A DNA stretch of 64,000 nucleotides. Origin: Haloplanus sp. GDY1. GTDB lineage: Archaea; Halobacteriota; Halobacteria; Halobacteriales; Haloferacaceae. The DNA is taken from the NCBI RefSeq assembly GCF_023703775.1, contig NZ_CP098514.1:1364001-1428000 (forward strand), written 5' to 3'. The position numbers were made by a program, and so were the translations under genes. Each line of letters begins with the position of its first letter. Positions within the stretch are counted from its first letter, which is position 1. Positions 18,107-27,238 of this stretch are shown piece after piece. The notes under the pieces are model-generated. The model did not search any database, was not told the DNA's origin, and saw only the letters and a program-made list of their open reading frames with translations.

Positions 18107-19353
18107 TGGAACCCCCCCGTCGTCTCGAAGGTGTCGATGTCCGGCGCCCCCTCGATGTCGCGGCCGTGGGTCTCCTCCAGCACGGTTTCGAGGTCCTTGT
18201 CGCCGCGGCCGGAGACGTTGACGAGGATCACGTCGCCCAGGTCGTCGTGGTGGTCCTCGACGTAGCCGAGGGCGTGGGCGGATTCGAGCGCGGGGATGAT
18301 CCCCTCCAGTTGCGAGAGCCGGTGGAACCCCTCCAGGGCGCCGTCGTCGTCGACGGTGACCGCGGTGACGCGGTCCCGGTCGACCAGGGCGGCGAGTTCG
18401 GGGCCGACGCCCGCGTAGTCGAGGCCGGCCGAGACGCTGTGTGACTCCATGATCTGCCCGTCGCGGTCCTGCAGGACGCGGGTTCGAGAGCCGTGGAGGA
18501 CTCCCTCGGTGCCCGTCGAGAGCGTCGCCGAGTTGGGCGCGACGCCGGCCTCCTCGTCCACTTCGAGGCTGCTCCCGCCGGCTTCGACGGCGTAGAGGGC
18601 CACGTCCGCGTCGTCGACGAACTCCGCGAAGACGCCCATCGTGTTCGACCCGCCGCCCGCGCAGGTGACCACCGAGTCGGGGAGGCGACCCGCCTGCTCG
18701 CGTGCCTGCTCGCGGGCCTCCTCCGAGATCACCCGCTGGAAGTCACGCACCATCGCGGGGAAGGGGTGGGGACCGACGACCGATCCGATGACGTAGTGAG
18801 TGTCCTCGACGTTCGCCGCCCAGTCGCGCATCGTCTCGCTGATGGCCTCCTTCAGCGTGCCGCGGCCGACGGTCACCGGGTTCACGTCCGCGCCGTTGAG
18901 GCGCATCCGGAAGACGTTGGGGCGCTGGCGGTTGATGTCGCGCCGGCCCATGTACACCTCGCAGGGCATCCCGAGGTGGGCACACGCCATCGCCGTCGCG
19001 GTGCCGTGCTGGCCGGCGCCCGTCTCCGCGATGATCCGCTCTTTGCCCATGTACTTCGCCAGCAGGACCTGCCCGAGCGCGTTGTTCAACTTGTGCGCGC
19101 CGCCGTGGAGCAGATCCTCACGTTTGAGATACACTTCCGCGTCGTAGCGCTCCGAGAGCCGGTCCGCGCGCTGGAGGGGGGTCGGTCGACCGCCGAAATC
19201 GGCCAGTCGCTCCCGGAAGTCGTCCATGAACCCGTCCTCGTTGTCGAGGACGTACCGCTCGTACGCGTCCTCCAGTTCCTCGATGGCCGGCATCAACGCC
19301 TCGGGAACGTACTGTCCACCGTACTCGCCGAATTTTCCTGTATCGGAACTCAT
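18103..19353 (-). CDS. trpB: Tryptophan synthase beta subunit
   Basis: This 416-residue PLP enzyme condenses indole with serine to make tryptophan. The PLP lysine lies in HGGAHKLNN near residue 92, the phosphate-binding loop is [10 protein letters not shown], and an ETGAGQHG segment is present near residue 110. The length and order are normal for TrpB1. It is the middle gene of trpCBA: its start overlaps the trpC stop by four bases and its stop overlaps the trpA start. Confidence 0.96.
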   Translation of the reverse strand: MSSDTGKFGEYGGQYVPEALMPAIEELEDAYERYVLDNEDGFMDDFRERLADFGGRPTPLQRADRLSERYDAEVYLKREDLLHGGAHKLNNALGQVLLAKYMGKERIIAETGAGQHGTATAMACAHLGMPCEVYMGRRDINRQRPNVFRMRLNGADVNPVTVGRGTLKEAISETMRDWAANVEDTHYVIGSVVGPHPFPAMVRDFQRVISEEAREQAREQAGRLPDSVVTCAGGGSNTMGVFAEFVDDADVALYAVEAGGSSLEVDEEAGVAPNSATLSTGTEGVLHGSRTRVLQDRDGQIMESHSVSAGLDYAGVGPELAALVDRDRVTAVTVDDDGALEGFHRLSQLEGIIPALESAHALGYVEDHHDDLGDVILVNVSGRGDKDLETVLEETHGRDIEGAPDIDTFETTGGFQ

Positions 19354-20108
19354 GCTGTGGTAAATCGCCGCACGTTCGCTGTCACGTCGCCGTCCATGAT
19401 CGCACTCCCGATCAGCAGGGCGTCGGCGCCCGCCGAGCGCATCCGGCGGACGTCCTCGGGCGTCGCGATCCCGCTCTCCGCGATCAGCGTCACGTCGTCG
19501 GGGACGCCCGGCGCGATCGACTCGAAGGTGTCGAGGTCGACCTCCAGGTGCGCCAGGTCGCGGTTGTTGACGCCGATCAGGTCCGCGCCCGCCGTGACCG
19601 CCCGGTCGAGTTCCGCCCGGGTGTGGACCTCGACCAGCGGCTGGAAGCCGCGCTCCTCGGCCGCCGCGACGAGACCGGGCAGGTCGTCGACGAACCGCGC
19701 GATCAGCAGGACCAGGTCCGACGCCACGAGGTCGAGTTGCGACTCCGCCAGGATAAAGTCCTTGCGAAGCACTGGCACGTCGACCGCCGCCCGGACCCGT
19801 TCCAGCGCCTCCGGCGACCCGCCGAAATGCTCGGGTTCGGTCAACACCGACAGCGCCGTCGCCCCGCCCTCGACCATCGCCGCCGCGAGGTCGACTGGGT
19901 CGTCGTCCCGCCGGCCCTCGGTGGTCGGACTGGTGGGCTTTACCTCCGCGATCACCGGCACCCGACCGTCGGCCTCCGCGGCCGCGACGGCGTCGGGGAA
20001 GGAACGGGCGTCGACCGACACGCGCTCCTCGCCGCCCGACCGCTCGCGGGCGGTCGACAGTATCGACCGCACCGGGGGCGCCAGTTCTTCACCATTAGCG
20101 TCCATCAT
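19350..20108 (-). CDS. trpC: Indole-3-glycerol phosphate synthase
   Basis: The 252-residue TIM barrel closes the indole ring of CdRP to give indole-3-glycerol phosphate. Characteristic segments are [11 protein letters not shown] (residue ~54), [14 protein letters not shown] and ESGI. Two consecutive ATG codons are possible at 20108 and 20105. A TATA-like gcttatgt (+ strand 20132-20139) is 24-31 nt upstream, so the message is probably leaderless and this is the head of the trpCBA-aroA'-aroB'-MBL cluster. Confidence 0.95.
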   Translation of the reverse strand: MMDANGEELAPPVRSILSTARERSGGEERVSVDARSFPDAVAAAEADGRVPVIAEVKPTSPTTEGRRDDDPVDLAAAMVEGGATALSVLTEPEHFGGSPEALERVRAAVDVPVLRKDFILAESQLDLVASDLVLLIARFVDDLPGLVAAAEERGFQPLVEVHTRAELDRAVTAGADLIGVNNRDLAHLEVDLDTFESIAPGVPDDVTLIAESGIATPEDVRRMRSAGADALLIGSAIMDGDVTANVRRFTTA

Positions 20109-20131
20109 TGTACACTAACGGACGTATCTGC

Positions 20132-20139
20132 ACATAAGC
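20132..20139 (-). promoter_or_regulatory. TATA-like element of the trpCBA cluster
   Basis: gcttatgt on the minus strand sits 24-31 nt before the trpC ATG and would start the whole trp/aro transcript without a leader. Confidence 0.5.
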
Positions 20140-20184
20140 CTTGCGTCCCGCCCGCACGCGCACCGGCGGCCGACGGCAACCCAT

Positions 20185-20667
20185 ATGAGTCGGCCACTCC
20201 TCCGGGTGACCATGGAGGGACTCTACGCGCGCGACGCCCCGGTCCTGGGGCGAGCGATCCAGGTAGGTATCGCCGGCGACCGGGTCATCAGCGTCTCGTT
20301 CCCGGAGTCGGCGCCGGCGGACGCCGACCCCGACCACCCGCTGCTCGACCGGGTGTTCGCCTACCTCGACGGTGCCGAGGACCACTTCGACGACGTGGAG
20401 GTGGCGCTCACCGTCCCGACCGAGCGGCGGACCGTGCTCGAGGCCGTCCGCAACGTCCCCTACGGCGAGACGGTGGACGTGGCGCGACTGGCGCGACTCG
20501 CCGGCCTCGACGACGAGGACGCGGACGACCTGGAGACCGTCCGGACCGCCCTCGGGGAGAACCCGGTGCCGCTTTTCATCCCCGATCACCGGATCGCCGG
20601 CCCGGGGGCGACGCCCGCGGCCGTGGCCGAACGGCTCCGCTCGCTCGAGTCCAGTAGTAGCGATTGA
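20185..20667 (+). CDS. MGMT-fold protein lacking the catalytic cysteine (alkyltransferase-like)
   Basis: The 160-residue protein has the methyltransferase DNA-binding fold of O6-methylguanine-DNA methyltransferases, seen in NVPYGETVDVARLARLAG and the C-terminal VRTALGENPVPLFIPDHR. The active-site motif that is normally PCHR reads PDHR, so there is no cysteine to accept the alkyl group. It may act like alkyltransferase-like proteins that bind damaged DNA and recruit other repair factors, or it may have another role; that is an inference. An internal ATG at 20212 is an alternative start. Confidence 0.8.
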   Translation: MSRPLLRVTMEGLYARDAPVLGRAIQVGIAGDRVISVSFPESAPADADPDHPLLDRVFAYLDGAEDHFDDVEVALTVPTERRTVLEAVRNVPYGETVDVARLARLAGLDDEDADDLETVRTALGENPVPLFIPDHRIAGPGATPAAVAERLRSLESSSSD

Positions 20668-20718
20668 AAGTCACTACACAGCAGCTCTCACGCCGTATGC
20701 GATCTGCCGTGTGAACGT

Positions 20719-21480
20719 TCAATCGCTACGATAGCGCTCGTTGACGACGAACTCCAGGGCGTTCACGAGGTAGTGAGCGATCACCACCGTCGCCAGACTC
20801 CCCGTGAGCAGGAAGGCGACGGCGAGGACGAACCCGAGGAGGCCGGTGACGACGACGCCCGCCCGCCCCTGGGCGCCGTGACCGAGCGCGAAGGCAATCG
20901 AGGAGAGGGCGGCGAGGAGCCACGGCGAGACGTCGAAGCCCGCCGCGAGGACGCCGACGAGGACGCCCCGGAAGAGGAGTTCCTCGAACCCCGCGACGAG
21001 CGGCAGGACGACCAAGAGGAGGACCGCCCACCCCGCCGCCGACTCGGGCGTCATCGCCCGCCTGAGGGTCGTCGAGTCGCCGAGTCCGAGCCGGTCGCTC
21101 AGCCGCTGACCGACCGCGTTGACGACGTGGAGGCCGACGCCGAGGGCGACGCCGGCGGCCAGGGATCGGGGCGCGAACGCCGCCGCCGAGAGGCCGAACG
21201 CGGCGGCGGGGATGGCGGCGAGCCACGCGCCCACCACCAGGAGCGACGCGAACGCGCCCTGCGAGACGACGACGTTCACGAGGAGCGCCGACGTCGAGGG
21301 CGTGTCGCCGCGGCGGGGCGGCCGCTCGGCCGCGACCGGCGCATCGACCACGCGATCCGAGAGCGTGGCGGGGAACTCGGCGGTCGACGAATCGAGGGCG
21401 TCCGCGGACGCACGGGCGAGAAGGAGCAAGCCGCCGAGGACGACGCCGACGAAGCCGGCGAACGCCGCCCACCGTGGCAC
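20719..21480 (-). CDS. CPBP family intramembrane endopeptidase
   Basis: This 253-residue protein has about eight hydrophobic segments and the three CPBP (Rce1/abortive infection) motifs: EELLFRG near residue 167, SIAFALGH, and a final AHYLVN. It is thus an intact candidate intramembrane protease. The start is a GTG two bases after the lonB stop, so the two genes form one operon. The pairing with a membrane-anchored Lon suggests a shared role in membrane protein quality control, which is an inference. Confidence 0.85.
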   Translation of the reverse strand: MPRWAAFAGFVGVVLGGLLLLARASADALDSSTAEFPATLSDRVVDAPVAAERPPRRGDTPSTSALLVNVVVSQGAFASLLVVGAWLAAIPAAAFGLSAAAFAPRSLAAGVALGVGLHVVNAVGQRLSDRLGLGDSTTLRRAMTPESAAGWAVLLLVVLPLVAGFEELLFRGVLVGVLAAGFDVSPWLLAALSSIAFALGHGAQGRAGVVVTGLLGFVLAVAFLLTGSLATVVIAHYLVNALEFVVNERYRSD

Positions 21481-21482
21481 GT

Positions 21483-23633
21483 CTACTGCGGACTCGGGCT
21501 GCTCGGACCCTGACTGACGCTCTGCTGGTCGAGCGCGGAGCCCGTGATCTGCTTGAGGCGGTCGACCAGCGAGTCCTTCTCGGGCTCGCCTTCGAGCGCC
21601 ACGTCGAGGACCTCGCTGATGTGGCTGACGGGGATGATCTCGATCATCTCCTCGTACTCGTCCTCGATCATCACGTCCTGCGTGTTGGCCTCGGGGATGA
21701 TGACCCGGTCACAGCCGGTCTTGGCGGCGGCCTCGATCTTGTGGGTGACGCCGCCGACCGGGAGGACGTCGCCCCTGACCGACAGCGAGCCGGTCATGGC
21801 GAGGCTCTGGTCGACGCCCACGTTCTCCAGCGCGCTGATGACCGCCGTGGCGACGGTGATGGAGGCGGAGTCGCCGTCGACGCCGCCCTCGCCCGCCTGG
21901 ACGAACTGGATGTGGATGTCCTTCTGGGTGATGTCCTCGTCGGAGAACTTCTTGATGATGGCCGAGACGTTGGAGACCGCCTCCTGGGCCATCTCCTTCA
22001 GTTGCCCGGTGGCGATGACCTCGCCCGGACCCTGCGAGGGGGTCACTTCGGCCATCACCGGGAGGACGATGCCGGAGTCCTCGCCCATGACGGCGAGGCC
22101 GTTGACGCGGCCGACCACGTAGCCCTCGCTGACCTGGAGTTCGTAGTCCTTGCGGCGCTGGATGAAGTCGTCCGCGAGCTGCTGTTCGATGCTGCGGGAG
22201 CGACCCTTCGCCTGCAGGACGTGCTCTCGGGTGGTGTACTCGGCGTCCTCGGCGCGGGCGATGTCGCCCGCGACGCGGACCAAGCCGCCGAGGTTGCGGA
22301 GTTCGAGCGTCAGGTGGCCCTTCCGGCCCGCGCGACGCCGCGCCTCGAGGATCACTTCCTCGATGGCGTCGTCGGTGAAGTGGGGGAGACGGCCGTCCTT
22401 CTCCACTTCCTGGGCGATGAAGCGGGCGTACTTCCGGCGCATCTCCGGGGTGTCCTCGATGGTGTCGTCCATGTACACCTCGTAGCCGTACCCCTTGATC
22501 CGGGAGCGGAGCGCGGGGTGCATGTTCTCCATCGCGTCGAGGTTCCCCGCGGCGATCATCACGAAGTCACAGGGAACGGGTTCGGTCTGGACCATCGCAC
22601 CCGAGGAGCGCTCGGACTGGCCCGTGATGCCGAACTCGCCCTCCTGAATCGCGGTCATCAGGTGTTGCTGTGACCGGACGTCGAGCGTGTTGATCTCGTC
22701 GATGAACAGCACGCCCTTGTTGGCCTTGTGGATGGCGCCGGGTTCGACGCGGTCGTGGGACGGCGTCTCCATGCCGCCGGACTGGAACGGGTCGTGGCGC
22801 ACGTCGCCCAGCAGGGCACCGGCGTGGGCGCCGGTGGCGTCCTCGAACGGCGCGGTCTGCTGGTCGGCCGTGTTGACGATCAGGTTCGGGATCATCGCGT
22901 CGGAGCCACGGGAGCCGTAGCGGAACGCGAGGTAGATGATCCCGGCCGCGAGGATGCCGAGCAGGATGTTGCCGGCGATGATGAGCGAGTAGCCCAGCAC
23001 GATGGCGATGATGATCCACATCAAAAAGGAGCGCATCTGGTTGCGCTTGCGCGCCTCCTCCTTGTGGGCCTCGACGATCTGATCGCCCTTCCCCGAGGGG
23101 ACCGTCCGCACCTTCGGCTCGTTGCCGTCGTCGGGGTTGTGATAGACGAGAACGTCCTGCAGTTCCTCCTTGGGGAGGAGTTCGCTCATCGCCTTCGCGA
23201 GCATCGACTTGCCGGTCCCGGGCGAGCCGATCATCATGACGTGGCGGCGCTGTTTGGCCGCCTTCATGACGACGTCGCGGGCGTGTTCCTGTCCGATCAC
23301 CTGATCGACGAGTCGGTCCGGGACCTTGATCTCGGCGGTCGAATCGATCTGGAGGCCGCCGAGGAGGCCGTCCTCCGCGTCCTCGTCGATTTCCGCGTCG
23401 ATCCGGACGTCGCTCCCGAGGTCCTCGATGGACCGGTCGTCCGAGTCGTCGACGGCCTGCCCGTCGCCGGACGGAGCAGGGGCGTCGTCCTCCCATTCGT
23501 CGGCCCCACCGTCGTCGCGGGGCGGGTCGCCGTCGACCCGTTCCGCGTCGTCGCCGGACTGCGTCCGACTGTCCGAGGAACCTCGTTCCTCGCCGTCGGC
23601 AGGGCGCTCGTCCGTGTTCGTGTCGTCGTTCAT
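21483..23633 (-). CDS. lonB: Archaeal membrane-bound Lon protease LonB
   Basis: The 716-residue protein has an acidic N terminus, an AAA+ domain with Walker A GSPGTGKS, and a pair of transmembrane segments inserted in the AAA+ module (the WIIIAIVLGYSLIIAG and LLGILAAGII stretches). A C-terminal Lon protease domain follows, with the catalytic Ser in GDSASI and Lys in GVTHKIEAA. It degrades misfolded and regulatory proteins at the membrane. The ATG at 23633 is chosen over 23669, because a TATA-like aagtatatca (+ strand 23671-23680) would lie too close to the latter. It diverges from nadM. Confidence 0.95.
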   Translation of the reverse strand: MNDDTNTDERPADGEERGSSDSRTQSGDDAERVDGDPPRDDGGADEWEDDAPAPSGDGQAVDDSDDRSIEDLGSDVRIDAEIDEDAEDGLLGGLQIDSTAEIKVPDRLVDQVIGQEHARDVVMKAAKQRRHVMMIGSPGTGKSMLAKAMSELLPKEELQDVLVYHNPDDGNEPKVRTVPSGKGDQIVEAHKEEARKRNQMRSFLMWIIIAIVLGYSLIIAGNILLGILAAGIIYLAFRYGSRGSDAMIPNLIVNTADQQTAPFEDATGAHAGALLGDVRHDPFQSGGMETPSHDRVEPGAIHKANKGVLFIDEINTLDVRSQQHLMTAIQEGEFGITGQSERSSGAMVQTEPVPCDFVMIAAGNLDAMENMHPALRSRIKGYGYEVYMDDTIEDTPEMRRKYARFIAQEVEKDGRLPHFTDDAIEEVILEARRRAGRKGHLTLELRNLGGLVRVAGDIARAEDAEYTTREHVLQAKGRSRSIEQQLADDFIQRRKDYELQVSEGYVVGRVNGLAVMGEDSGIVLPVMAEVTPSQGPGEVIATGQLKEMAQEAVSNVSAIIKKFSDEDITQKDIHIQFVQAGEGGVDGDSASITVATAVISALENVGVDQSLAMTGSLSVRGDVLPVGGVTHKIEAAAKTGCDRVIIPEANTQDVMIEDEYEEMIEIIPVSHISEVLDVALEGEPEKDSLVDRLKQITGSALDQQSVSQGPSSPSPQ

Positions 23634-23670
23634 AGAACGGTTTCGTTGGTCGAACTGAGGGGTTAGCAAC

Positions 23671-23680
23671 TGATATACTT
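23671..23680 (-). promoter_or_regulatory. TATA-like element of lonB
   Basis: aagtatatca (minus strand) lies 38-47 nt before the chosen lonB ATG and only two bases before an alternative ATG at 23669, so it supports the downstream start. Confidence 0.6.
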
Positions 23681-23768
23681 TCTCCCCCCGAGTTCAGCAA
23701 CGAAGTGCGAGCACTCCCCGCTGAGTCCAGTCTACCGCCGGAATTCGGGACGTGCGACGACTCGTCGA

Positions 23769-23777
23769 TTTTATAAA
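23769..23777 (+). promoter_or_regulatory. TATA box of nadM
   Basis: ttttataaa lies 23-31 nt before the nadM ATG, a textbook archaeal TATA spacing that supports a leaderless message. Confidence 0.7.
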
Positions 23778-23799
23778 CGCGCACGCGGAAGTCGTGGCC

Positions 23800-24306
23800 A
23801 TGCGGGGGTTCTACATCGGGCGGTTCCAGCCGTACCACGACGGCCACCACCGAATGGTCGAGGAAATCGTGACGGAGGTGGACGAACTCGTCCTCGGCAT
23901 CGGTTCGGCCGGCCACTCTCATACGCGCCGCGACCCCTTCACCGCGGGCGAACGCGTGATGATGGTGACCAAGTCCGTCGCCGAGTTCGACTGCACGACC
24001 TACGTCGTCCCCATCGAGGACCTGGATCGGAACTCCGTCTGGGTGAGTCACGTCCGGAGCATGGCCCCCTCCTTCGACGTCGCCTACTCCAACAACCCGC
24101 TGGTGATCCAGCTGTTCGAAGAGGCCGGCGTCGACGTGCGGCAGTCGCCGATGTTCAACCGCGACGTCCTGGAGGGGACGGAACTCCGCGAGCGCATGAT
24201 CGAGGGCGGCGAGTGGCGCCACCTGGTCCCCAATCCGGTGATCGACGTGATCCGGGAGATCGACGGCATCGAACGCATCCAGCGCGTGAGCGAGACGGAC
24301 ACGTGA
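23800..24306 (+). CDS. nadM: Nicotinamide-nucleotide adenylyltransferase, archaeal NadM type
   Basis: The 168-residue protein joins NMN and ATP to make NAD. It has the nucleotidyltransferase GRFQPYHDGHH motif (residues 7-17) with the His pair, and a C-terminal signature near SMFNR-like residues. The TATA box ttttataaa at 23769-23777 lies 23-31 nt before the ATG at 23800, which supports this start and a leaderless message. Its stop overlaps the GTG of the SAM hydrolase gene, so both are on one message. Confidence 0.93.
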   Translation: MRGFYIGRFQPYHDGHHRMVEEIVTEVDELVLGIGSAGHSHTRRDPFTAGERVMMVTKSVAEFDCTTYVVPIEDLDRNSVWVSHVRSMAPSFDVAYSNNPLVIQLFEEAGVDVRQSPMFNRDVLEGTELRERMIEGGEWRHLVPNPVIDVIREIDGIERIQRVSETDT

Positions 24307-25061
24307 TCACGCTCGCCTCCGACTTCGGCTCCCCCTACCCGGCCGCGATGCGGGGCGTGCTCCTCCGGGAGTGCGAGGCCCGCCTCGTCGACGTGAGTCA
24401 CGACCTCCCCCGCGGCGCGGTTCGGGAGTCGGCGTTCTGGCTCCGGGAGACCCTGCCGACCTTCCCGCCGGCGACCCACCTCGCGGTGGTCGACCCCGGC
24501 GTCGGCACCGATCGGGGCGTCCTGGTCGGCCGGGCGGCGGGCCACACGTTCGTCGGTCCGGACAACGGCCTCCTCGTCCCCGCCGCTCGGGCGGTCGCCG
24601 ACGACGGCGTCGACTGGTTCCACGCGGACCCCGGCGACCCCGACTCCACGACGTTCCACGGGCGGGACGTGTTCGCCCCCCTCGCGGCGGCGATCCACGA
24701 GGCCGTCCGGTCACGCGGCGTCGGTGCCCTCGACGCACACGGCCGCCTGTCGCCGGCCGAGCCGACCGATCTGTGCCTCCCCGAGGCGACCGTCGAGGGC
24801 GACGCCGCGTCGGGCGAGGTCCTCGCCGTCGACGACTTCGGGAACGTCGTCACGAACGTTCCCGGGAGCGTCCTCGACCGGCGGGAGGCGGTGACGGTCG
24901 ACGGCGACCGGGTGCCCGTCGCGGAGACGTTCGCGTCGGTCGATCCGGGCGACCCCCTCGTCACCGTGGGCAGTCACGGCTACGTCGAGTGCGACGTGAA
25001 CCGGGGTCGCGGGACGGAGTGGTTCGGCCTCGCCGTCGGCGACGCCGTGCGGATCGAGTGA
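24303..25061 (+). CDS. SAM hydroxide adenosyltransferase (SAM hydrolase, DUF62 family)
   Basis: The 252-residue protein belongs to the DUF62 family related to fluorinase and chlorinase, which hydrolyses S-adenosylmethionine to adenosine and methionine using water. Visible segments are the N-terminal ITLASDFGS, VVDPGVGT (residue ~62), FVGPDNGLL, and the C-terminal DDFGNVVTN. The GTG start overlaps the nadM stop by four bases (GTGA). The pairing with nadM may reflect adenosine/NAD salvage coupling. Confidence 0.92.
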   Translation: MITLASDFGSPYPAAMRGVLLRECEARLVDVSHDLPRGAVRESAFWLRETLPTFPPATHLAVVDPGVGTDRGVLVGRAAGHTFVGPDNGLLVPAARAVADDGVDWFHADPGDPDSTTFHGRDVFAPLAAAIHEAVRSRGVGALDAHGRLSPAEPTDLCLPEATVEGDAASGEVLAVDDFGNVVTNVPGSVLDRREAVTVDGDRVPVAETFASVDPGDPLVTVGSHGYVECDVNRGRGTEWFGLAVGDAVRIE

Positions 25062-25478
25062 TCAGGCGACGAGTTCCGCGATGCCCTCCTCGACGAGCAA
25101 CAGGAGGGAGTAGGCGACGGTGACGGCGGCGGCGACGAGGAAGGCGACCGCGGGTCCGGGAGCGCCGAGTCGCGTCCCGCCCCGGAGCAGGGCCTCGGCA
25201 CAGCCGAGCGAGCCGAGCGTCGCCAACACGTGGATCATCGACACCACGACCGTCGAGGGGCGGTCGTCGTCGGTGCGGTCCAGGGGGCTCCCGAAGGCGG
25301 CGAGCGCCAGGGCGGCGAACCCGGCCACCGCGCCGGCCGCGAAGGCGAACACCTCGGCCGTCGACGGGACGCCGAGGTCACCGATCAGCAGCGCGCCGGC
25401 CCCCCAGATGGAGAGCGAGTAGCCGTAGGCGCGCGACTCCTCGCGGAGCGTCGCTTCGAGGTGGCGCCGTGGCCGCAT
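25062..25478 (-). CDS. Small membrane protein of unknown function
   Basis: The 138-residue protein has four hydrophobic helices and short loops, starting MRPRRHLEATL with a positively charged cytoplasmic N terminus. No domain motif is visible. I chose the ATG at 25478; a GTG one codon upstream is also possible. Its stop abuts the convergent SAM hydrolase stop, so this gene is separate from that operon. I do not recognise the family. Confidence 0.6.
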   Translation of the reverse strand: MRPRRHLEATLREESRAYGYSLSIWGAGALLIGDLGVPSTAEVFAFAAGAVAGFAALALAAFGSPLDRTDDDRPSTVVVSMIHVLATLGSLGCAEALLRGGTRLGAPGPAVAFLVAAAVTVAYSLLLLVEEGIAELVA

Positions 25479-25597
25479 CACACGCCCCCGAGCCGGGTCG
25501 TCGGCATCGGGGACGCTTGACAGCTGAGAGGCAAAAGGCGTCCGATCGTGCCCGTTTCGAAATCGTCGCCCGTGGTGGCGACGTCCGGGCGGCAGCG

Positions 25598-27169
25598 TCA
25601 GTTGGCAGCGATCACGTCGTCGATGCGGAGGATCATCGTCGCGGCCTCGGTGGCCGAGCCGACGGCCTCCCGCTTCACCGCGGCGGGGTCGACGATCCCG
25701 TGTTCCACCGGATCGGCGACCGTCCCCGTGCGGCCGCCGGCGACGACGCCGGCCCGGCCCTCGCGCTCGTGGCGCGCGCGGAGGTCGACCAGCGCGTCGA
25801 TGGGGTCCATGCCCGCGTTCTCGGCCAAGGTGCGCGGCAGCGCCTCCGCCGCCTCGGCGAAGGCCTCGACCGCCAGCTGTTTCCGGCCCTCGACGCCCGC
25901 GGCCGCGCTCCGGACGGCGTCCGCGACGGCGATTTCGGTCGCCCCCGCACCGGGGACGACCCCGCCGGACTCGGCGGCGGCGACGACGCCGTCCACCGCG
26001 TCGGTGACGGCGCGTTCGAGTTCGTCGACGACGTGCTCGGTGCTCCCGCGGACGAGGAGAGTCGCGGCCGTCGCGGCCGCGCCGCCCTCGACGACCACCA
26101 GGTCGTCGGTCCCGTAGCGCTCGATGTCGACGGCGTCGGCGTGGCCCAGGTCGTCGGCGTCGAAGTCGGTCAGCGAGCCGAGGCGCCGGGCGCCGACGGC
26201 GCGGGCGACGGCGCGGGCGTCGCTCCCCGTCACGTTGGCGAAGGCGAGGATCCCCTCGCGGGCGAGGTGGTTCGCCACCCGGTCGTCGATGGATTTGGTG
26301 CAGAAGACGACGTCGACGCCGGCGTCAGCGAGGGTCGTGGCGTAGCCGCGGAGTTCGGACTCCTCGGCCGCGATGGCGGCGTCCAGTTGCTCGACGCTCG
26401 TGATGGAGTACTCGGTGTCGACGGCGCCCGTGCGCACGTCGAGTTTCACGTCCACGACGGCGACCGTCGCGTCGCTCACCGAGCGGGGCATCGCGTCGAC
26501 GACGGGGTCCTTGTCGACGACGACGCCCTCGACGAGGCGAGTCGCCCCCGAACTCGCCCCCGTCCGGGGGACGATGTGGACGCTCTCGCGGTCGATCCGG
26601 CCGTCGGCGTCGGTGGCGTGCCGGACGGCGGCGACGACCCGCTCCGAGAGGGCGTCGGCCTCCACGTCGCCCGTCCCCTTGCCGGTCATGCTCGACTCCG
26701 CGACCCGTGCCAGCAGGTCGTCGTCGAGGTCCGCGTCCAGGATCAGGTCGTCGATGGTGGCGAGCGCGATGCCGGCCGCCTCGTCGTACCCCTCGACCAC
26801 GACGGTGGGGTGGACGTCGCCGTCGAGCAGGTCCTCGGCGCGCACGAGGAGTTCGCCCGCGAGGACGGCCGCCGTGGTCGTCCCGTCGCCGACGGCCTCC
26901 TCTTGGGTCTCGGCCACCTCGACGATCATCTCCGCGGCGGGGTGTTCGATGTCCATCTCGCCGAGGATCGTCGCCCCGTCGTTCGTGACGACGACGGTGC
27001 CCGAGGCGTCGACGAGCATCTTGTCCATCCCGCGGGGACCGAGCGTGGTCCGTACCGCGTTCGCGACGGCTTTGCCCGCACGGATGTTCGACTCCTGGGC
27101 GTTTCGGCCCTGCGTTCGCTGCGTGTCCTCGGTGAGGATGAACAGCGGCTGGTTGGTTCGAGCGCTCAT
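25598..27169 (-). CDS. Thermosome (group II chaperonin) subunit without the GGM tail
   Basis: The 523-residue subunit has the group II chaperonin landmarks [39 protein letters not shown] and [13 protein letters not shown], covering the equatorial, intermediate and apical domains. It ends in RIDDVIAAN and lacks the Gly-Gly-Met-rich C-terminal tail found on major subunits. It is likely the divergent third subunit of haloarchaea that joins hetero-oligomeric rings to fold proteins. The promoter contains ggaaagcgatatata on the minus strand (27198-27212). Confidence 0.92.
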   Translation of the reverse strand: MSARTNQPLFILTEDTQRTQGRNAQESNIRAGKAVANAVRTTLGPRGMDKMLVDASGTVVVTNDGATILGEMDIEHPAAEMIVEVAETQEEAVGDGTTTAAVLAGELLVRAEDLLDGDVHPTVVVEGYDEAAGIALATIDDLILDADLDDDLLARVAESSMTGKGTGDVEADALSERVVAAVRHATDADGRIDRESVHIVPRTGASSGATRLVEGVVVDKDPVVDAMPRSVSDATVAVVDVKLDVRTGAVDTEYSITSVEQLDAAIAAEESELRGYATTLADAGVDVVFCTKSIDDRVANHLAREGILAFANVTGSDARAVARAVGARRLGSLTDFDADDLGHADAVDIERYGTDDLVVVEGGAAATAATLLVRGSTEHVVDELERAVTDAVDGVVAAAESGGVVPGAGATEIAVADAVRSAAAGVEGRKQLAVEAFAEAAEALPRTLAENAGMDPIDALVDLRARHEREGRAGVVAGGRTGTVADPVEHGIVDPAAVKREAVGSATEAATMILRIDDVIAAN

Positions 27170-27195
27170 AGACGCTGAGAAGGAGGCTTGCAGGC

Positions 27196-27215
27196 CTATA
27201 TATCGCTTTCCATAT
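27196..27215 (-). promoter_or_regulatory. Promoter of the thermosome gene
   Basis: On the minus strand, gaaagcgatatatagg places a BRE-like purine run before a tatata core (27198-27203), about 29-34 nt before the ATG. A cgtttcacat segment further upstream could be a heat-shock-type element, which is an inference. Confidence 0.5.
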
Positions 27216-27238
27216 GTGAAACGAGTGATGAGAGTGCG

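Noticed and set aside
23634-23669. Upstream start for lonB at 23669
   Set aside because: The TATA-like element ends only two bases before it, so a transcript would start downstream of that codon.
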